A stretch of 64,000 nt of DNA from NCBI GenBank assembly GCA_010094045.1, contig ML986665.1:1-64000 (forward strand), given 5' to 3'. The stretch comes from Lojkania enalia (lineage: Eukaryota; Ascomycota; Dothideomycetes; Pleosporales). The position numbers and the translations under genes are program-made. Shown here piece after piece: positions 57,801 through 64,000 of the stretch. The notes below the pieces were generated by a model, which did no database searches, was not told the DNA's origin, and saw nothing but the letters and a program-made list of their open reading frames with translations. Within the stretch, counting starts at the first letter, position 1, and every line of letters begins with the position of its first letter.

Positions 57801-60800
57801 ACCTCCTTAAATATTAAACTAGATAATAACTAAAAAGAAGTATACGAAATAGACTCTATATATAAAGCGTTTTTAGAAGCTAGTATTAACTATAATATAT
57901 AGAACGATACTTATACCGTTTACAACTCCTAAAATAGAATTATACCGCAAGTAAATATACTTACTAGATAAGGTATATACCTATTAAATAGTAGCACCTA
58001 TATATAATATATAAAACCAAGCGTATTACTGCTAATAAGAAAAAGGAAAAGATACCCCTAAAGTTAACTACTATAAGATAAGTGCGAATACTATTATAAG
58101 AATAGTTATATTTATAAATAAACTAATCTTACTTTAAGATATAATTACTATAATATATACAGCCTTATCTACTCCTTTATACTAGATAATAATAGGCGGA
58201 AGAGACAACTATTATAAAACAAATATAACTAATATTAATAAGTAAGAGCTGTCTATAGACGATCTAATCCCTACTCTAGATATAATAAGTACTAGTTAGT
58301 AAGCTGAGTTTGCTCTTTCGCGCCTAAGGATAATAAGGTACTAAGATAATTAGATACCTATCTTCTACTAGAGAAGAAATACTATGTATATACTAAGGAG
58401 TACTGCTAGTACTACTTTATAAAAGAATCTAATACTTATAGGAACTACTCGATTAGAAGGTACAAATACTCTTTTAGTAGAAATATCTTACGGGGTAGAT
58501 AGGATCTAAAGAATAAATATAAGTAGTATAGAAAGATAAAGAAATAGTATAAGGGGGGCTTAGTAGAAACTAGATATATTATCTACTAAAAAGGGAGATT
58601 TAGGTGCTCTATACTAGCCCCTTTAAACAATCTAAAGTATATTACCTGTTAGGGGAGCTAAAGATAGAGAAGTATTAAAAGATGTTAGTTAATATCCTAC
58701 CTATACTATTAAACATCTAGAAGAATATTCTATAGTTTCTATATTAATCCAAATACTATAGTATATTACCTAATATAGTAAAATCTTTACTCTAAATTAA
58801 TATAGTATAGAATTCTTAATCTTAGTATTTAGTATAAATACTATACCTGTTATACTAAACTAGGCTAAAATATTAATACTATTTTTTATCCGGATAATAA
58901 GTTCTTATATAATATATATATTAAAAGGTAGGAATTTTTTAGAAAGAAGGAAGGTATAATATATCTCTAGTTTAATAATAATAATAGAGAATATAAACGT
59001 TTTTTCTTTTATAGTATTCTATAAAGCCCTCTACCTTAATATCTAAGATTACTACTACTAATAATAGAGGTAGATATAATAATAGGGGAAGACGACGAAG
59101 ATTAGGAAATACTAGATAACTCCTTTATTAAAAATCTCAAAATTAAAGATAGTAAAATACTTATTAACCCTACGCTATTAGAGTTATAAGTTAATCTCGC
59201 TATTATATCCTACCTTAAGAAAGGAAATTATTCTCTATTACCTTTACATCTTAATAGATAAGTCTATAACCTTTAACAAGCTCCTATTTATCCTTAATAA
59301 GAACTTTAAGCTATAGAAAGTAAATGGGAAATTAATAGGAGTAATAGTTTAACAACCTCTATATTTTCGTTACCCATCTCTCTTTAGAAAATAACTAATA
59401 AGAGGAAGATTACTATAGAGGAAGCTAGCAGGCCAACTATCTATATAATATCAGTCTTAGCTAACTTATTTAGTCCTGAACTATATAATAGAAAGACTAC
59501 CTTAGCCTCTACTAAATAGAATTAGTAGGAGTAAACTATATAAGATAAGTATAATAGCTTACTAGAAAATAAGATATAAGAAGTTATAGATCGACTAATA
59601 AATTGTAAAGTATTTACTAGTTAGTAGATCTTTAAGTAGAAACTTAGCTTAGACAGAAAAGTTGTTTAATATAAGGTAAGATTTATTATATAAAGCTTCT
59701 TATAAATATATAGCCTTAATTTCGATAAAATATATACTTCTATTATTAAGTTAGTATCTTACCAGATATTCTTTATACTTTAAGCTTAATATAGCTAGAA
59801 GTACTATTAAATAAATATTAAGATAGTATTTCTTAATAGTAACTTTAAATACGAAATCTTTATTAAACTACTAGAAGGTTATTCTAAAGTAAGTAATTAT
59901 ATTCTTAAATTATATAAATTCTTATATAGACTAAAGTAGATATTAAAATAGTAGTATCTTAAACTTAGGGCTTTCCTTAAAGAAAATAGTTAGAGAGTCT
60001 TAAACTTCAATCTATCCGTGTTTATTTAAGATAATAAGAACTTTATTATAGAAGTCTATATTAACAATATTACTATCTTTAGTATAAATAAGGGTTGAAT
60101 TATAGCTATAAAAGAATAATTAGCTTTATATTTTAATATAATAGATCTTAGTCTTTACGCCTATTACTTAAGGATGTATATATATTAAAAACCGAATAGT
60201 AATATCTATCTATATTAAGAATTATATATCTAATAGATTCTTAAATAATATAGATTAAAGAGTATCTATCTATAAAAAATACTCCTAAGAATAAACCTAA
60301 AATTAGCTAAAAATAATAGTTACCCCTAGCCTCTTAAATTTTAGTAATAATATTAATTTAAGGTTAAAGCTCTTAATTATATAATAGTAGTTACCTGTCT
60401 AGATATTACTAAAGTAGTAGAAGTTGTTTTTAGATTTTATATAAATCTAATAGAAGAATATATAAAAATAGTTAATAATATCTATACTTATTTAAAATAT
60501 ACGCCCGATCTTAGACTTTATTTTAAAAAGAACTATTCTAATAGAGAACTATATACTTATATTAATATAGACTAGACTAGATATCTAGATATCTAAAGAT
60601 CTATAATAGGCTATATAGTTAAACTAGTAGGAAGTCCTGTATTATAGTTATCTCGAAAGTAAAGAACTATAGTAATATTAACCTATAAAGCTAAAGATAT
60701 AGTTAGATATAAAGCTACTTAAAAGATTATCTAGATCTAAAATATAATTAACAACCTTTATATTAAAGTTTTAGAAGCTATATTAACCCCGCTTCTAATT

Positions 60801-60980
60801 AATAATAATATTATACTTAAGCTAACTTATAATCTTAAGTTATATAACTATATAAAGTATATTAAATTAAAATATTATTTTCTATAAGAAATAACGCTTA
60901 GTAGAAGAATTAATACTTAAAGGATTAGTACTAAAGATAATTTAATAGATCTTCTTATAAAACCGCTCCTAAAGGATGCT
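54830..60980 (+). pseudogene. Copia Gag-Pol relic
   Basis: With stops read through: a Gag-like helical start, an eroded zinc knuckle near 55600, an integrase core with DIxELYLVSIQNNIVYILVIIDN near 56740, and copia RT at about 59690-60100 (KVRFII, IKIVFLNSNFKYEIFIKLLEGY, LYKFLYRLKQ). The RT active site reads VYINNITIF at 60054-60080, with both catalytic Asp of YVDD changed to Asn (60057-60068 encode YINN). RNase H follows, less clear. Stops throughout; dead. Confidence 0.78.
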
Positions 60981-61058
60981 TATAAGAATCTAGTAAATAG
61001 ACTTAGGATAGATAAGAGCTTTTATACTAAACTTACTACTTACTATTAGTAGAAGAGT

Positions 61059-61224
61059 TGTTTCTGAACAGTACGTAATAAGATAGTATATATACCTAGT
61101 AGGTATATATACTACGATATAGTCTGTAACTTATCTATCTATAGAGGCTAGAATAATATATATATATATAAGTCCCTAGAAGTCTATAGACTAATTAATA
61201 TACTTAAAGAATTATATTTTTAAC
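61059..61224 (+). repeat. 3' LTR of copia element
   Basis: Partner of 54509-54674. Confidence 0.8.
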
Positions 61225-61619
61225 TCTTTATAAAAGACCTGCCTGCGAAAGACTCTATACTTCTATTATCCTACTATTAATAAGAATATACTTACTACCT
61301 CACGTGTATATATATATGTATTCTATTATAGCCATGCACCCTATAGGTATAGGCTATTATAAAGCGCCAGCTATATATATTATACTTCCTTATGCCTGCT
61401 CCATTTTAAAAGCTAACTATAAGACCTGCTCATCCAATACCTAACTTCCTGCTTAACAAAGGAAAGAAAAGGAAAGTAATATACTACTGTATGTAGGATA
61501 AGCTATATAGCTAGTTATAGCCTCGCGTCCGCAGGGCATTTCCGGCGTCGTGCGCCTCTTAATCGGCAGCGTACTAGCCGAGGCGCGTTTATAGACAGCT
61601 CATCATTCTACGCCTACGA

Positions 61620-61971
61620 GGCAGAAGAGGAGACCCTCAGCTGCCTCCGCTCATCTGCTTCCCCTTTATCTCTACTTGCCTTATCTTGTACCTTTGGTTG
61701 TAGCCGCCCTATACTCTTTGCAAATTCAATCGTCGCCCTGACTACTTTTATATCCGGCTTCTAGTGCTAAATTAGTCCGTCTATACTCTGCCCGCTTCCC
61801 TCTTATCTACTCGAGTACCCTCCCAGCGCGTATGATAGCTCGCCAAACTGCTGTCCGTGCTGCTGTCGTAGCTTGGCTCTTTGCTGTCTCCACCTTCTAC
61901 ACGAGAAGAGAAAGTGTACTATTAACTCTTTATATCCACACTCGCATGCCGCGGTATCTACAGCCTTGATC
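61620..61971 (-). pseudogene. LINE ORF2 C-terminus in chimera 2
   Basis: The same protein end as at 63315-63920, but starting only at IKAVDTAACECGYKELI. Truncated, no start. Confidence 0.75.
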
Positions 61972-62774
61972 AAGTATTAATTTGTATATATCTAAGATAA
62001 TACATTGTAGAGGCGGCTTTGCGTCTACCTATATAGACCCTCTACCTTGCATAGCCACTTTGATCCTTATCCGCCTCTTGCGGGGTACAGCCAGCTAGTA
62101 AGTTAATACCAGTGTGCACCTTAAGCCTACTTTAACATCCAGCCTAAAGATTCTATCCTTGATAGCTATCCTTAGGATTCTGTCCTCTCAGCAGACCGAC
62201 ACGCGCGTCCGTCCTCTTAAGTTATATAGAAAGTATCGTAACTGCGGTCCGCCCACCCAGTCTTCTGTCGCTTCTATTATATGCTACGCTCTATAGACTG
62301 TCAATCTGTTTCGCGCTACCTTATAAGATCTCTCTAATAAGGCCGACCGTGTCTCGCAGGATTTCGCCTACTTGTATCCCCTCTGTACCCAGAACAGCCA
62401 AGCGACACAGTGTCGTCCCTCCTACTAACTAAAGGTGTCTCGTCGTTCTCTGTGTAGATTTAAGCGTGCTAGATTTGACCCAGCGATATCCTCCTTCCGA
62501 TAGAGCAGCCCGAGAGCACCCTAAGGGTGTCCTGTCCCACGACCTAGGCGTCATCGACTGTAGGATCGGCTCGCAATCGTGTGTCGGATGGTTTTTAAAG
62601 TGTTCCCTTGTCGCTTGTTGATGGTTAGGCCGGCGATAGCTCGTCTACCAGTAGCCCTGACCAGCTGACGGTGCTGGCTAGTATTGACTCTTCTCAGCTC
62701 TGTAAAATACCCGGGCGCAAGGTATTTACAGGTTCCCAGCCGACACTACGGGGAGGTGAGAGTCGTCGTCGGCC
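61972..62774 (-). repeat. Segment X, copy 2
   Basis: 803 bp; reverse complement of 29446-30248. Better preserved (GC-normal). No gene recognised on either strand: the 60-codon plus-strand frame at 62114-62296 is not conserved as a frame in copy 1. Confidence 0.85.
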
Positions 62775-62790
62775 CTTACCACCTCACGTG

Positions 62791-62804
62791 TGTGTGTGTG
62801 TGTG
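62791..62804 (+). repeat. TG/AC microsatellite at LINE 3' end
   Basis: A run of TG dinucleotides following CTCACGTG; a second run lies at 63003-63021. Confidence 0.85.
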
Positions 62805-62975
62805 AGTTCTATTATAGCCATGCACCCTATGGGTATGGGCCGTTACAAAGCGCCAGCTATATATATTCTGCTTTCTTATGCCTGCTCCATTTCAAAAGCC
62901 AACTATAAGACCTGCTCATCCAATACCTAACTTCCTGCTTAACAAAGGAAAGAAAAGGAAAGTAATATACTACCG
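62791..62975 (-). mobile_element. Tail-only LINE insertion
   Basis: Contains only the LINE 3' UTR/tail (from GGTAGTATATTACTTTCC to the AC repeat), the same as 63001-63190. It is a severely 5'-truncated LINE copy set between two CACCTCACGTG(TG)n-like sites. Confidence 0.7.
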
Positions 62976-63000
62976 CTCACCACCTCACCACCTTACGTGT

Positions 63001-63920
63001 ATGTGTGTGTGTGTGTGTGTGTTCTATTATGGCCATGCACCCTATGGGTATGGGCCGTTATAAAGCGCCAGCTATATACACTCTGCTTCCTTGTGCCTGC
63101 TCCATTTCAAAAGCCAACTATAAGACCTGCTCATCCAATACCTAACTCCATGCTCAACAAAGGAAAGAAAAGGAAAGTAATATACTACCGTGTGTAGGAC
63201 AAGCTGTATAGCTAGTTATAGCCTCGCGTCTGTAGGGCATTTCCGGCGTTGTGCGCCTCTTAATCGGCAGCGCACTGGCCGAGGCGCGTTTATAGACAGC
63301 TCATCATTCTACGCCTACGAGGCAGAAGAGGAGACCCTTAGCTGCCTCCGCTCATCTGCTTCCCCTTCATCTCTACTTGCTTCATCTTGTACCTTTGGTT
63401 GTAGCCGCCCTGTACTCTTTGCAAATTCAATCGTCGCCCTAACTACTTCTATATCCGGCTTCCAGTACTAAATCGGTCCGTCTATACTCTGCCCGCTTCC
63501 CTCTTATCTGCTCGAGTACCCTCCCAGCGCGTATAATAGCTCGCCAAACCGCTGTCCGTGCTGCTGTCGTAGCTTGGCTCTTTGCTGTCTCCACCTTCTG
63601 CACGAGAAGAGAAAGTGTGCTATTAACTCTTTGTATCCACACTCGCATACCGCAGTATCTGCAGCCTTAATCTTGTAGAGATACTCGTTAAGGAACGTCT
63701 TACCCGTCCGTAGCTGCGTGATGATAGCCGCCTCGTTGCTGTTTAACTGTCGGTATATCTCTGCTGACTTGCCTAGATGGAATGCCGCATCAATCTTCCG
63801 CGTGAACTTTCCCTTCTCTTCCCATTTTGGTGGGGGCGGTCCTATTATCACGTTGGCTCTTTCCAGTGCCAACCGCATCAGATACTATGGTACTCCGTCT
63901 CGCTGCAGTGGCTGCTCGCT
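63001..63920 (-). mobile_element. LINE (Tad-like) 3' portion
   Basis: ORF2 C-terminus, 3' UTR and AC-repeat tail reading leftwards. It is the outermost member of the array at 61.3-63.9 kb. It is cut on the right by the N gap, so its 5' length is unknown. Confidence 0.8.
63315..63920 (-). pseudogene. LINE ORF2 C-terminal region
   Basis: Open from the right until a TAA at 63504, then one further TAG before the true end at the TAG at 63315-63317. It shows LRTGKTFLNEYLYKIKAADT, then CECGYKELIAHFLFSCRRW, the Cys-Cys-His-Cys finger that follows RNase H in Tad/MGR583-type LINE proteins, and an acidic/basic tail (DEASRDEGEADERRQLRV). Stops are of RIP type. Upstream RT and RNase H are outside the window or in the gap. 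Confidence 0.82.
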
Positions 63921-63930
63921 NNNNNNNNNN
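63921..63930. other. Assembly gap (10 N)
   Basis: Ten N. The 70 bp after it (63931-64000) repeat 63616-63685 exactly, so it joins two copies of the same LINE or two unmerged contig ends. Confidence 0.97.
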
Positions 63931-64000
63931 TGTGCTATTAACTCTTTGTATCCACACTCGCATACCGCAGTATCTGCAGCCTTAATCTTGTAGAGATACT
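63931..64000 (-). repeat. 70-bp exact copy of LINE ORF2 after gap
   Basis: Identical by reading to 63616-63685, part of the LINE ORF2 C-terminal coding region. Confidence 0.9.

Larger units (their letters stand above)
54509..61224 (+). mobile_element. Ty1/copia retrotransposon, RIPped
   Basis: Two 166-bp direct repeats (54509-54674 and 61059-61224) end a 6.7-kb stretch whose plus strand gives Gag, integrase and copia-type RT in the Ty1 order. A primer site resembling the initiator tRNA-Met anticodon region (CTAGTTATAAGCC, expected CTGGGTTATGAGCC) follows the left LTR, as in elements that use a half-tRNA primer. It is inserted in the LINE ORF2. I could not find a matching target duplication. 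Confidence 0.82.
61307..62774 (-). mobile_element. Chimeric insertion: segment X fused to LINE, copy 2
   Basis: On the minus strand: X (62774-61972), then a LINE 3' end starting GATCAAGGC at 61971, i.e. about 135 bp further into the LINE than in copy 1, then the 3' UTR and tail to about 61307. It is flanked by a 16-bp duplication, CTTACCACCTCACGTG (62775-62790) and CTTACTACCTCACGTG (61291-61306), differing by one C/T. Lightly RIPped. Confidence 0.82.

Noticed and set aside
62114..62296. 60-codon plus-strand frame in segment X
   Set aside because: Not open in the other X copy and without recognisable motifs.
61972..62774. Segment X as rRNA, 5S or tRNA-derived
   Set aside because: No recognisable rRNA core, cloverleaf or convincing A/B box; left as unknown.
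63003..63021. TG/AC repeat as a telomere
   Set aside because: It follows LINE tails; fungal telomeres are usually TTAGGG and none is seen.

Overview
The window reads as a repeat-rich compartment of a filamentous ascomycete (Pezizomycotina) genome. Evidence: short GT-AG introns of 52 to 57 bp, a HET-NACHT-WD40 (HNWD) NLR gene, chromovirus-type Ty3 elements, non-LTR elements and a pogo/Fot element. Most of the DNA carries the mark of repeat-induced point mutation (RIP): very AT/TpA-rich, with coding frames broken almost only by TAA/TAG where CAA, CAG or TGG is expected, and repeat copies differing by C-to-T/G-to-A transitions. I cannot name the species.

Layout. 1-15 kb: RIP-degraded DNA with a pogo/Fot element (338-2206), an unrecognised minus-strand reading frame (about 9.1-10.2 kb), a solo LTR (12134-12436) and a hAT transposase relic (13.6-15.1 kb). 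15.1-22.3 kb: Ty3/gypsy family A with a chromodomain, inserted into the hAT gene, whose last part resumes near 22.5 kb. 24.1-31.8 kb: a RIP-killed HNWD gene between long inverted repeats, the right arm split by a chimeric LINE insertion. 31.8-36.3 kb: AT-rich relics. 36.3-43.2 kb: two tandem copies of a repeat unit, hit by two solo LTRs and one full Ty3/gypsy element (family B), each with a matching 5-bp target duplication. 43.5-51 kb: a GC-normal island with a ferritin-like (Rds1/LsdA type) gene broken by one stop, a possible MITE, a small unknown gene and one apparently intact 1,377-residue HNWD NLR spliced from two exons. 51.1-61.2 kb: a LINE (ORF1 and ORF2) interrupted by a RIPped Ty1/copia element. 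61.3-64 kb: a head-to-tail array of LINE-derived insertions.

Main points. (1) The dead HNWD gene at 25.7 kb lies inside a roughly 0.77 kb inverted repeat, and the outer end of that repeat, with the same double 8-bp tip motif, is also found beside the intact HNWD gene at 45.4 kb. That gene is itself bracketed by a second inverted repeat. This suggests that HNWD genes travel, or once travelled, as cargo of a TIR-bounded DNA element. (2) The same 803-bp non-LINE segment is fused to one LINE family at two different 5' truncation points (29.4-31.1 kb and 61.3-62.8 kb), each flanked by a target duplication. This is the structure expected from template switching, like the MINE chimeras of Magnaporthe. 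(3) The intact HNWD has ten 42-residue WD repeats whose differences concentrate at a few positions, as in Podospora HET-D/E/R.

Three N gaps occur (15090-15119, 43231-43240, 63921-63930). Two of them are followed by an exact copy of sequence seen before the gap, so they are probably unmerged contig ends.
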